Assembly: GCA_030581615.1 (NCBI GenBank)
Contig: JAKTTT010000029.1
Coordinates: 1-64,000 of the forward strand
DNA: 64,000 bases
DNA from: Alloascoidea africana
Lineage: Eukaryota > Ascomycota > Alloascoideomycetes > Alloascoideales > Alloascoideaceae
Reading direction: 5' to 3'
The notes under the pieces are model-generated. The model was not told the DNA's origin and made no database searches. It saw only the letters and a list, made by a program, of their open reading frames with translations. Below, piece after piece: positions 54,522 through 64,000 of this stretch (positions are counted from its first letter, which is position 1; every line of letters begins with the position of its first letter). Position numbers and translations under genes: made by a program.

Positions 54522-57356
54522 TTAAAAATTTTGTTTCATTTCTATCAATTTTTCCCATCCTTCACTGTCTTCCCAGTATTTCTTGCCTCTACCCATCAGT
54601 GATCGAACAGCGCTGCGCTGTTTGAATTTCCAATCTTTACAAACAAGACTGCCTTCTCCAAACTTCCCAGGCAAGTCACCAAAGTTGGCATAGGCATCCA
54701 CCAAGTCGCTACACATATCCACTGCATCATTCCATGTTCCTTCATCTGTTTCAAGGGTAGGATGATGAGCATATATTCTGTATCCCTTCTCGAAGCAGTC
54801 AAGTGCCGCCCAAGGTCGCTTCCTCCATAGCTCAACTTTCGCGACAAGCCGCCAAAGTCTAGAGTTTGAGGTTATCAAAGAGGGCAACTTGTTACATATC
54901 AAATCGAGACACGATTTTTGATAGTATGTGAGTTTTCCACTGTTTTCTGGGTCTGTTTCATTCACAGGAAATTCGGTATCCATTAATATCGCTACCAGTT
55001 GCTCTAACACTGAGGCCTCAATCGCATTTTCGCCATCATCTTTGCTTTTCAGATCGATAATCTCCTTAGCGGCGGTCAAAACTTCGTTCCATTCCCTCAA
55101 CTGAGCAGCCACATACAAATAGTTTGTCCAGATTCTCCAACTGCGCTTATCGCCCGAGACTCTGACAGCCTTCTGTAATGCGTTAAAGGCTTCTCTTGTC
55201 TTGTCCAATTTCAGCAAAGCAGTAGAAAGATTCGACCAACTCTTGGCATCTCGTTCATCTATCGCAACGCATCGCGTAAACGCCTCTGCTGCAACAGTAA
55301 ATCGCTCCAGTTCTAGTCCAGCACAACCATAGACAAACCAAGTAGAGTGATGCAAAGGGCTGACAACGAGAGCATCGTGTAGATGTTTTATCACAAGGTC
55401 CAAATCTCTTTCGTATCCACTGTTCTTTGGAGGTGCGTAGAAAAACTTTCCTAGTGATCTTTTTGCGCCAGGATATCTCCCACATTCCCAAGACTGCTCC
55501 CAATGCTTTGGTTCCCCAGTAATGTCGCCCAAAATCGAGAGGCAGCGAGCGTCTGAAGGGTACTCTTCCAAATGAGATTCCAAGACTTGAATACCTTCCT
55601 TCTCGTTCCCAACAGCGGCATAACACAGAGCAGCTTCCCCCCACATTTGAAGTCGTTCGTAAACCTCAAGAGCCGATTTCAAGACGCCCAGAGACATGTA
55701 TCGTTCGGCAAGTTTTGCGTCCATCTCCCAGACAGGAAGAGGCGTCAACTGGTGAATGTATCGTAGCCTGGTGCCCACAGCTCCCACCTCTTCCTCTCCT
55801 TCTTCATCATGCTGCTTGGGGACTATCTGGGTCTTGATGGCCCTTCCGAGTTCTTCCACAAGGCTCTGCATTTGTAGCGTCCCCCTCTCCACGGTCTTGG
55901 CGGATGTGGACTCCAGTATGCTTCTCTCCCAAAGAGCTCTGGAAAACACGCTCCAGTTAACGGACCCACTCGGCGAAAATATGACTCGCTGGGCAATTGC
56001 CATCAGCTCCTCGCTCGCCAGCGTGTCGCCGCTCTGGGGCGATGTCTGCCTCATATGCGTAATCAGAGAAAGAAGCTGTAAAGAATCAACATCTCTCAAT
56101 GCGGGGAAATCGTTCGGGTCCAGCTCTTTAAGCTCTGGGTCTATTTCGTCCGAGCTTCGTGCCAAATTAATGCGATAAACTGCTCTCGGTGACTCGCGAT
56201 CCAGCTCTTCCTCGGTCTTGGAAATCTCCGCAACTGCCTCGGGGGATATCTGAGAGTAGATGGGTTTCTCCAATAGCAAATCCGAGTTCAAATCGAGAAG
56301 CTCTGGAGAAATGTTTTCTTCATCCTTTTTAAGTTTAGGATCTGTCCAAGTGTATCCATCACCACTTTTAGCAAGCAGAATCAGCTGTGGCGTTTCCTTC
56401 CGCTGGTACTTTGTTCTTTTGGCATTGATACCGGTAAGCACGTATTTGAACTTGGAGGCATTTTGTGCCAAGTTCAGTGTTACTTCAGCTTTGTTCTCGT
56501 AGCCGAACAACAACTGGAACCGAGCGAGTTCCAAATAGAAAAAGATATGCAGCTTTTGCAAATGGTCTTGTCCATGCTTTGAGCTCTTCAAATGGTTGTT
56601 TATTGCTACCAGAGTCTTTGGGTCTAAAGCTGAGATTAGCTTGTTGTGTATCGTCGCAGACTCAGAGTTTAATAAGGATTGGTGGACACATAACGCACGC
56701 GATATCCACCATTGCAAGATGCTAGCGTGGAAAGAATTTGATATCACAATTGGCAGTAATTCCAGGTACGAGAGGATTCGAAGCGAAAACTGTAGAAGAA
56801 ATGGATGCAATGTCAGAATATAAGGGGCTTCTCCATCAACTGTTAGCTCCTGAAGCACCGACTTTGACAAATTGTCTTGCTGAATCTCTACATTTGGGAA
56901 AAGAAGTTTTGCAGGATCAAAAGCCAAAGCAGGACCGGTATAATTGACCTGAATGAAACTATGCAATGCTGTGACTGCTAGGATTAACAAGTAAAAGAAC
57001 CTCTCGTCTTCCTTTTCCCCTCCCCCCGAGGTTGATCTTGTAAGCAGACTTTGAATCCATTCATCCAGTTTATAATCCGACTTGAATTGCTTCAGAATGC
57101 TTGATTCTTGATCCAAATCAGAACCCAAGTACCTTTGAATCAATTCATGTTGTAAAACCTTTTGAAACTTTCCAGAAAGTGCCAGATTTGTTAGCTCTGC
57201 TAACGCGGGAAACGCTCCACTCTCAGCTCCAATTGCGCTCAAAGCATAGCTATCCAGAACACTTTGGGCCACCTGGTCAGACCCCAGCAGCAGATGGACC
57301 AAAAGCTCGTCCATGTCAATCTGATCTCTGTTTGATATGCTCTGGCGCTTTTTCAT
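54522..57356 (-). CDS. EMW1: Emw1/TTC27-like TPR protein
   Basis: Intronless, 944 residues. The N-terminal half is helical without clear repeats. From about 540 there are TPR units: LGVLKSALEVYERLQMWGEAALCYA, STWFVYGCAGLELERFTVAAEAFTRCVAIDERDAKSWSNLSTALLKLDKTREAFNALQKAV and later NEVLTAAKE. This order and spacing fit the TTC27 family, whose S. cerevisiae member Emw1 is essential and linked to cell-wall maintenance. Its biochemical task is not known to me. A GEGEEEVG-like acidic patch lies near 515. The gene is divergent from MPO1. Confidence 0.85.
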   Translation of the reverse strand: MKKRQSISNRDQIDMDELLVHLLLGSDQVAQSVLDSYALSAIGAESGAFPALAELTNLALSGKFQKVLQHELIQRYLGSDLDQESSILKQFKSDYKLDEWIQSLLTRSTSGGGEKEDERFFYLLILAVTALHSFIQVNYTGPALAFDPAKLLFPNVEIQQDNLSKSVLQELTVDGEAPYILTLHPFLLQFSLRILSYLELLPIVISNSFHASILQWWISRALCVHQSLLNSESATIHNKLISALDPKTLVAINNHLKSSKHGQDHLQKLHIFFYLELARFQLLFGYENKAEVTLNLAQNASKFKYVLTGINAKRTKYQRKETPQLILLAKSGDGYTWTDPKLKKDEENISPELLDLNSDLLLEKPIYSQISPEAVAEISKTEEELDRESPRAVYRINLARSSDEIDPELKELDPNDFPALRDVDSLQLLSLITHMRQTSPQSGDTLASEELMAIAQRVIFSPSGSVNWSVFSRALWERSILESTSAKTVERGTLQMQSLVEELGRAIKTQIVPKQHDEEGEEEVGAVGTRLRYIHQLTPLPVWEMDAKLAERYMSLGVLKSALEVYERLQMWGEAALCYAAVGNEKEGIQVLESHLEEYPSDARCLSILGDITGEPKHWEQSWECGRYPGAKRSLGKFFYAPPKNSGYERDLDLVIKHLHDALVVSPLHHSTWFVYGCAGLELERFTVAAEAFTRCVAIDERDAKSWSNLSTALLKLDKTREAFNALQKAVRVSGDKRSWRIWTNYLYVAAQLREWNEVLTAAKEIIDLKSKDDGENAIEASVLEQLVAILMDTEFPVNETDPENSGKLTYYQKSCLDLICNKLPSLITSNSRLWRLVAKVELWRKRPWAALDCFEKGYRIYAHHPTLETDEGTWNDAVDMCSDLVDAYANFGDLPGKFGEGSLVCKDWKFKQRSAVRSLMGRGKKYWEDSEGWEKLIEMKQNF

Positions 57357-57603
57357 TTTTCTTCAGCTCATCTGTCAGTCCGGGTAAACCACGTGACTTG
57401 TGGAACCCGAGTGGAGACGGATCGGGAAAGAGAAGAAAGTGAGAAATCAGAAGAGAAAAGTGGGGGCTGTCGGCTGAGAGCTAAACCTTCTCTTCTGATT
57501 GATCATCTCCTCTCAGCTTCTTGGTCCATTTAGATAGGCTCTTCCCCAGTTTTTCTCGTTATCTTCTTCACCGCCACCAGAACACATCTTTTATCAGTTA
57601 AAC

Positions 57604-58268
57604 ATGGGAGTACTCAATTTGGAAGAACAGCTGTGCTTTTACAGATCGTACCATTGTAAGTTTTCAACCGCCGTAACCATATAAATGAGACTCAAATATC
57701 ACTAACGATATCGATGGGATTCATACTCATAGTCAATAGGGTTAATGTGTTGATCCATTTGATCTTTGTGCCCACGATCCTATTGTCAACAATTGCTGCT
57801 CTCTCAAACCTGAACATCTCAAGCCTTTTGGCCGAGTATCTTCAGCTGGAATTGAGTCCGCCAGTTGCTGCTTACGCAAACCTTGGTGTCATTCTTGCTG
57901 TCTCCTTCTCTGCTTTCTATGTTCTTCTTGATAAGATGGGGCTACTGGTGTTCCCATTGTTGTTCCTGGCCTCTTTGAAGCTGACAGACATAGTCGCAGT
58001 GGATCCAGCCAACAACACGTCGATTGCACTTGCACTTAATGCTTTCAGCTGGATCGTTCAGTTTATTGGCCATGGCGTCTACGAGAAACGCGCACCTGCA
58101 CTACTGGACAACCTCGTTCAAGCCTTGGTTCTTGCCCCATACTTTGTTGTTTTCGAGGTTGTCTTTTTCCTTGGTTTCAGGAAAGATGTCAAGAAAAGGA
58201 TGGATCAATTGGCTGTGAAGCGTATTGGCGAGATGAACAGAGCAGCAAAGGCTAAAAAGCAAAGTTAA
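57604..58268 (+). CDS. MPO1: Mpo1-like 2-hydroxy fatty acid dioxygenase
   Basis: Exons 57604-57655 and 57733-58268 give 195 residues. The start MGVLNLEEQLCFYRSYH joins through the intron to FNRVNVLIHLIFVPTILL, which restores the conserved H-x-N-x2-N-V-x-I-H block. The first AG at 57732 is used; the next one (57739) would break the frame. GHGVYEKRAPALLDNLVQAL contains further conserved His. Four to five membrane helices are seen. Mpo1 in S. cerevisiae is an ER membrane, iron-dependent dioxygenase of phytosphingosine breakdown. The intron is 77 nt with a CTAACG branch site. Confidence 0.92.
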
Positions 58269-58552
58269 GCAAAGATCACACACTGAAATTCAAAATGTCT
58301 GTGCAAGTACATGATGAGCAGCAAATATTTGCGTTGTATGCAGTTAGTAGTAGTATTTTTCTGGAAGCAGATTATCCTTACTTATAATTTATTTTGTATT
58401 CATGAAAGCAAAACAAACTAGAACATTTTCCCCAGTAAACCTCGTCAAGAAGAACAAAACAGGGTAGATAAAAGAACATCTCTATGGTATATGCTATCTT
58501 ACATACACACTAATACACTAACAGATTAAAGTTTATGAACTTGTCCACTAGT

Positions 58553-60984
58553 TCAATTAACTTCGATTCCATGGATAATTAAATCATTATGCTCCTTTGT
58601 ATTTTCAATCGTTAACCCATTCTCGTTTGCAAGATGCAAGAGACAAATGAAACAGAAACTCGTGGATAAATCGGCTTTTGTGTCTGGCGCGTAAATGGTC
58701 GACAGGCCCGAAACAACTTCGCTAAACTTTTGCGTTGACTTGTCGTTCGGATCTTGTTCATTTGTTACCTGTTCTTGTTCTTCTTCTTCTGGCTCTTTCT
58801 CTTTTTCTTTCTCTTCATCGTCCCATTGTTGCCGTTCCCTTTCTTGTTCTTTTACCCTCTGTATTCTTCTCTCACGTTCCTCAATGTACCGTTCATCAGA
58901 CATGCACTTCCAAATGTTCTCCTTCAAAAGTTTCACATCAACCCGTTTAGCAACACGGGCATAGTTGACGTACTCAGGTCTCACCTGTCTTTGACTCGAT
59001 ATAATCTGGCTGCCAATATTGCCATCGTTAAATTGCGAACCTCCTATAGGACTGCCATCAAGGCCATTGCCTCCCAACGACATGCCATCATTTCCCCCAT
59101 CGTCATCATCTCCATCATGATCGGGGAAATTCAGCTCCGGACCAATACCACTAGCATCTCCGAAAAATTCATTATCATAAGGTCCATTCTTCATATCTTG
59201 TCGTGCAGCCTGTTCCTTATAGTTACTTGCCCAAAAGTTCTCATCCATCTCCTCACCTGGATTAGCGTCCACGCTATTGGGGTCAACAGGAGATGTAGAT
59301 GAAGCTGAGCTCTTGTTGATCAAAATAGCAACGGGCTCTCTTGGCTTCAAGAACAGATAAAGCAAGTCTCGAGAACTGAAATGGCGATCGTCTGGTAACA
59401 GATTCTTTGTTTTTGAAATCCATTGAGTCTTAGGTATTGTCATTGATGACGAGCCCGCGGCAAAGATTTGGTCTTCATTTTCATCTTCAAACCCATTTTC
59501 AACAATTGACATAAAATTAATCTCGAAATATTCCTTCTCCTTTTTAGTCTCAGAATTGGTATTCCCATTTGTTTTACTCCCATCAGCGGCACCGTTTGTC
59601 CGATTCCTCAGTTTCTGAATTTTCCAATGTTCAGGCCCAGCCCAGTTCTTTCTCAAGCTTTCATCAAAGTAAGCCATCAAATCATCATTCGCCAGTAACT
59701 TCTTTGAACCCCCAGAAGCCCCCTCATCTCCGTACCCATCAATGCCCCCATCTTCATCGTCATCAAAATCTCCGTGATTCTTCGTAATGATATCGTCGAT
59801 AGTCATGTTTGGTGCATCTCCTTCGTCGCCGTCGTTATCATATTCTCCAAAGCCAAAGTCTGGAGTTGAATTCAAATCGGACGGATCTAAAGGAACTCGG
59901 TTCTCATTTATGTCTATTTTCTCAAACTCTTTGAGTAAACTCGCTTGGTTCATATCGTTTAGAATCGTCTCTAGTTGCTTTGCAGATGGGCAGACTTCAA
60001 GTCCAGCTAATGTATCTGGCTCAGGTAGAAGCATTTCTTTCAATATTGAAAAATCTGCGTAGTCCTTCATAGTCTGTTCGCCATCATCAGTCATTTCGTC
60101 CTTTGCTCCACTCTCATTTTCATTCTCATCATGTGCAGTATTTCCTTCTCCTTCTCCACCGTCAAACACAACTCTTCCTGTTTTATCAATCGATAGAGTG
60201 TTGAGAAGCAAGCTTTTCGCTCCACCTTCATCAAAGTCAGCCAATGCTTTCCGGAAAATTGGGTCAACTGTCAATTCCTGATCCAGCTTCTTCACTTTAA
60301 GACTTTCAAAATCTGCAACCAAAGTGTTTTCGGAACGAGCTGTCTTTCTTGCAGACTTTTGCTTGTTTCGTTGTTGAGTAGAAGAGGTAGATTCTGGATC
60401 GTCATCTTCATCCTCACCTTCATCCTCATTATCTTCATCTTCACCGTTTGCATCTTTGTTTTCTGTACAAAAAGATAGTTAGTACAATGTTTCAAACACG
60501 AGAGTTGGAATCTATACACTTACGTGCACTTGTCGCTAACCCATTGAGCAATCTTCCGGTTTCCGTTGCAGCAGAATCAACTCGAGAAGAGTATACTTTT
60601 ACACAACCATCCAGAGTTGCACTCGCTTTTTGGAAGTTGATGCCATCTCCATCTCTAAGAACTGATAGGTCGTGGAAGTAATCGATAAGCGCAAAATTCC
60701 AACTGTTTATCGCGTTGATTTTCTACAAAACGAAAGAAACAAAAGTTAGAATATGACAATATACTCCTGTATGATTTTCTTCGTTTCTGATCACTTACAT
60801 TATCAGTAGCCATCCTCATCCACATATCAAAGTCTTCTTGCGTGGCACTTGGCCTTAAATTGCTTTCTTCTCCATTCGTATCAATGTCAATAAGAGATGT
60901 CTCCTCAGAGAATGCCCTGACTAGGCTTCTTCTGCCTCCTTTACTGCCCCGAGACCTTCTGTTCTTTCGATTGGGCGGGACCAT
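58553..60984 (-). CDS. BRN1: Condensin kleisin subunit Brn1 (CAP-H)
   Basis: Bridges the Smc2-Smc4 heads in condensin. Exons 60984-60799, 60722-60524 and 60462-58553 give 764 residues (754 in S. cerevisiae). The N-terminal kleisin region has DFDMWMRMATDNKINAINSWNFALIDYFHD, then TLDGCVKVYSSRVDSAATETGRLLNGLA. The middle is acidic, with several D/E/N-rich runs (QNKDANGEDEDNEDEGEDED). The C-terminal block RPEYVNYARVAKRVDVKLLKENIWK is the winged-helix start. Introns are 76 and 61 nt; the second has a perfect TACTAAC branch site. Confidence 0.95.
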
Positions 60985-61770
60985 TTTGGTGGTTTTCGTT
61001 ATGGATCCGTCACTTTTTTTTGTTGTTGTTCTGTATTGGTGGTGTTTTGATTTGGATTAGGATTTGGGCTTTTTTTTGAAAGTGAATCAAATCTCAAGTT
61101 GTTTACATGGAGGAGTTTGGGGTGTTGCTGTGGCAACGAAAACTGACATCTCTATCATTCTGTCAACAGAACAGGCTCGACCAAATGGAATAACAGTAGG
61201 TCTTTAGCTCATCTTGACAGGCCATATTCTTTTTTACCTATGGCGTGTACTCATTGTATTCCTTGAGCACTAGTATTCTACGATATGTTGTAAACCAAGG
61301 CCAGTCCAATCTTTACTGGTTTGCACAAGTCACCAATCATTCCAATTTTTACTACAACGCAATGCTAGATCCAGAGCCCTATTAAAAACAAATTCTCGTA
61401 TATAGAAATGGAATGGTGATTATTGTTCAAAGAAACACGAAAAGGGACAAGTTTCGGCTGACCGGAAGTACAAGAGCAATTAGGATTTGGAACCTTTCGA
61501 AATGCAGATCAAGACTCGAATCTGAGCGCTAATCTGAGATAGACAAATTGTGAATCAGATCCAATTGTTAAAAGATATAACTACTCTTAGAATACAGAAG
61601 TTGGAAATTTTACAAATCACAAGGTCCCGAACAGTATAAGAGAAGCAAGGGTTTCTTACTTTAGAAAATCGATTCTAAAAGTATCATCAGAATGCCATTA
61701 TTTTTATTCATGAAGTCCAAAATAATTTATTTACTGTTTTTTTTTTGTTGAGATATATATAAGACAGTAT
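60985..61770. other. Gap between BRN1 and LEU1
   Basis: About 790 bp. The first part is the BRN1 promoter with T-rich runs; the rest is AT-rich and holds the LEU1 3' flank. I see no gene or repeat. Confidence 0.45.
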
Positions 61771-64000
61771 TTACCATTCCTGGGTCTTGACACCATAGAG
61801 ACTCTTTTTCGTTCCAACAACAGGCTTCACAAAAAGCTTATCTGATTGTGCTTCTAAAAAGCTAAATCTCGATTTTCTCCTCTTTTCATATTCCCTAATG
61901 TATTTTTCTTTTTTCAAAGTGATTCCAATATCATCAAGTCCATTAACGAGGCATTCCTTTCGGAAATCCTCAACGTCAAAATGATCGATTAAAACTTCAC
62001 CATCTGGTCCCGATATAGTCTGTTCAACGAGATTTATAGATAGTGGTTTTCCTGCTTTGGCCACTGGAGATAGTTTCGTCACGATTTCTTCCTGTGGTAG
62101 TCTGATTGGGAGCAATCCGTTCTTAAATGAATTGTTGTAGAAAATGTCACCAAAAGAGGGTGCTATTATGGCACGGATTCCAAAATCTGCCAATGCCCAT
62201 GGAGCGTGTTCTCGAGATGATCCACATCCGAAATTATCACCAGTAACAACCAAGATCTTTGCATTCCTCCATGGCTCAACGTTGAGAACGAAATCAGTCT
62301 CTTCAACGTTGCCATTAGCATCTTTCTTAAATCGGAGTTCGTAAAACAGGCCCACACTCAGACCAGTGCGTTTGATTGTCTTCAAAAACTGTTTGGGAAT
62401 GATTGCATCGGTATCAACATTCGCCTTGTCCAGGTTTGCGGAAATGCCCGTCTCGGTTCTAAAGATTGGAATTCCAGTTCCTTTGGATGCTGGGGCAGCC
62501 TCTGTAGCAATCTCTGTCGCAGAGTCCTCGTTGTCTGCGACACGATCCGAGGGTGGAGCATCGTTAATGTTATCATCTGAAAGATCGCCATCATTATTGG
62601 CTCTTCGCGAGCCACCCATTGGCCTCTTCTGTTCCTCTAGAATAGCCTCTTCGAGCTCAGTAGAAACCTCAACCTCAATTCTTGGGCTTGAAGGTTTCAG
62701 GAATTGCCTAGCATCAGTCAAATGTCCGGTGATTGCGGCAGCTGCGGCCATGATTGGGCTGACCAAGTGGGTTCTACTTCTGTAACCCTGTCTTCCTTCA
62801 AAATTTCTGTTCGAGGTGGACGCGCATCGCTCCAGAGGTTTTAGGATATCAGGGTTCATGCCCAGACACATGGAGCATCCAGCCTCACGCCATTCAAATC
62901 CAGCTGCTTCAAAAATTTTGTTTAGTCCCTCTTTTTCTGCACGTCGTTTGACAAGGCCGGAACCGGGGACAACCATTGCTCTGACAATATTGGGAGCAAC
63001 TTTTCGATCTTTGACAATGGCCGCAGCGGCTCTAATATCTTCGATTCTCGAATTTGTACAAGATCCAATGAACACTTGATCGACTTGAATATCCGCAAGG
63101 GGAGTATTTGGTTCCAAACCCATATATTCGAGAGCTCGGATGATTCCAGCTTTCTTCACTGGGTCAGATTCGTCCTTGGGATCGGGGACGCGGCCATTGA
63201 TGGGCAGAGCATCCTGAGGTGAGGTACCCCAAGTTACAGTAGGAATGATATCTTCACCTTTTATGTAGACTTCGAGGTCGAATTTGGCACCAGGGTCTGA
63301 TTTCAGGGTTCTCCAGTACTGTACGGCTTTCTCCCATTCTTCACCATCTGGAGCCAAGGGTCGTCCTTTCAGATAGGCAAATGTTTTTTCATCTGGAGCA
63401 ATCATGCCTGCTCTGGCACCACCTTCAATTGCCATATTGCACATTGACATTCTTGCCTCAATAGACAAGTCTCGAATAGCCTCACCGCAAAACTCAATGA
63501 CACAGCCTGTTCCACCTGCGGTACCAATGGTTCCAATAATGTGGAGAATGAGGTCCTTGGAGGTGATACCAGGCGAAAGTTTCCCATCCACCTGGACCTT
63601 CATATTTTTCGATTTGGCCTGGATAATCGTCTGAGTGGCAAGGACATGCTCGACTTCCGAAGTACCAATTCCAAAAGCCAAAGCGCCAAAAGCTCCATGC
63701 GTCGAGGTATGTGAGTCACCACACACGACCGTAGTGCCAGGCAGAGTAAAGCCCTGCTCGGGGCCAACGACATGAACAATGCCCTGTCGTGAGTCATCGA
63801 GACCAAAATACCGAACACCAAAATCCTTGACATTTTCTTCGAGGGTGCTACACTGTAAACGGGAATCATCCTCTTTGATAAAGGAAGAAATATTTTTGTA
63901 TGTTTTCCTCGATGTTGTAGGAATGTTGTGATCCACAGTTGCAAGAGTACAATCGATTCTTCTCACTTTGCGACCGGCATTTTTCAGTCCTTCAAAGGCT
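61771..64000 (-). CDS. LEU1: Isopropylmalate isomerase Leu1, 5' end outside
   Basis: Converts 2- to 3-isopropylmalate in leucine synthesis in the cytosol. The frame stays open to the window end, so about 743 residues are visible and roughly the first 40 are missing (any 5' exon is outside). The single chain carries both parts: the aconitase-type domain with [30 protein letters not shown] and the 4Fe-4S ligands in GSCTNSR and [10 protein letters not shown], then a variable linker, then the swivel domain with [16 protein letters not shown]. The linker (near residues 455-530) has an Asn/Asp-rich stretch. In S. cerevisiae it is controlled by Leu3; the promoter here is not in view. Confidence 0.95.
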   Translation of the reverse strand, partial: AFEGLKNAGRKVRRIDCTLATVDHNIPTTSRKTYKNISSFIKEDDSRLQCSTLEENVKDFGVRYFGLDDSRQGIVHVVGPEQGFTLPGTTVVCGDSHTSTHGAFGALAFGIGTSEVEHVLATQTIIQAKSKNMKVQVDGKLSPGITSKDLILHIIGTIGTAGGTGCVIEFCGEAIRDLSIEARMSMCNMAIEGGARAGMIAPDEKTFAYLKGRPLAPDGEEWEKAVQYWRTLKSDPGAKFDLEVYIKGEDIIPTVTWGTSPQDALPINGRVPDPKDESDPVKKAGIIRALEYMGLEPNTPLADIQVDQVFIGSCTNSRIEDIRAAAAIVKDRKVAPNIVRAMVVPGSGLVKRRAEKEGLNKIFEAAGFEWREAGCSMCLGMNPDILKPLERCASTSNRNFEGRQGYRSRTHLVSPIMAAAAAITGHLTDARQFLKPSSPRIEVEVSTELEEAILEEQKRPMGGSRRANNDGDLSDDNINDAPPSDRVADNEDSATEIATEAAPASKGTGIPIFRTETGISANLDKANVDTDAIIPKQFLKTIKRTGLSVGLFYELRFKKDANGNVEETDFVLNVEPWRNAKILVVTGDNFGCGSSREHAPWALADFGIRAIIAPSFGDIFYNNSFKNGLLPIRLPQEEIVTKLSPVAKAGKPLSINLVEQTISGPDGEVLIDHFDVEDFRKECLVNGLDDIGITLKKEKYIREYEKRRKSRFSFLEAQSDKLFVKPVVGTKKSLYGVKTQEW

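Overview
The window is nuclear DNA from an ascomycete budding yeast outside the Saccharomyces group. It has a fungal complex I subunit, COP9 signalosome-like, condensin and HORMA-domain genes, and CTG at positions where relatives carry leucine or methionine, so I see no sign of CUG reassignment. It is unusually intron-rich for a budding yeast. I could place about 39 short introns (mostly 54-110 nt, GTAnGT-type donors, CTAAC/CTAAT-like branch sites, usually near the 5' end) in 18 of roughly 28 host genes. Most gene models below were assembled by joining exons by eye at these signals, so their coordinates differ from simple ORFs.

Layout. 1-1.9 kb: remains of a Ty3/gypsy element with LTR-like ends and a perfect inverted repeat, then an intron-containing tRNA-Ser(GCU). 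2.7-31.1 kb: a compact host block with DAP1, a hidden four-exon zinc-ribbon gene, GPI3, RPT4, GCD1, a complex I subunit, HOL1, SCJ1, MOD5, EFR3, an SDR-like gene, BMH1, INH1, a PPR gene, CSN1-like and HOP1. 31.7-38.3 kb: a Ser-rich orphan, an isolated exon, broken Ty1/copia pieces, and an RKM4 methyltransferase gene interrupted by a Ty3/gypsy fragment. 38.4-43 kb: a DUF4246 gene, RSM18 and a secretory membrane protein gene. 44-46.2 kb: broken Ty1/copia pieces with an LTR. 46.2-64 kb: a second host block with CRD1, CCT4, CDC123, ATG9, EMW1, MPO1, BRN1 and LEU1 (cut by the window end).

The most striking pattern is in the retroelement debris. Four separate retroelement fragments are each present as two head-to-head copies with a short spacer (160-502, 33865-34976, 36550-37198, 45327-45931). 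Two of these palindromes are identical along their arms (122 and 288 bp); two have diverged. If transcribed, each would fold into a long double-stranded hairpin, much like the palindromic small-RNA source loci known from Naumovozyma castellii. This is inference: no Argonaute or Dicer gene is in view, and retrotransposition or amplification artefacts could also make such structures.

Functional links within the window: GCD1 (eIF2B gamma) and CDC123 (eIF2 assembly) both serve eIF2; MOD5 and the tRNA serve decoding; GPI3, MPO1, CRD1 and DAP1 serve membrane lipids; HOP1 and BRN1 serve chromosome structure; INH1, RSM18, CRD1, the PPR protein and the complex I subunit serve mitochondria.
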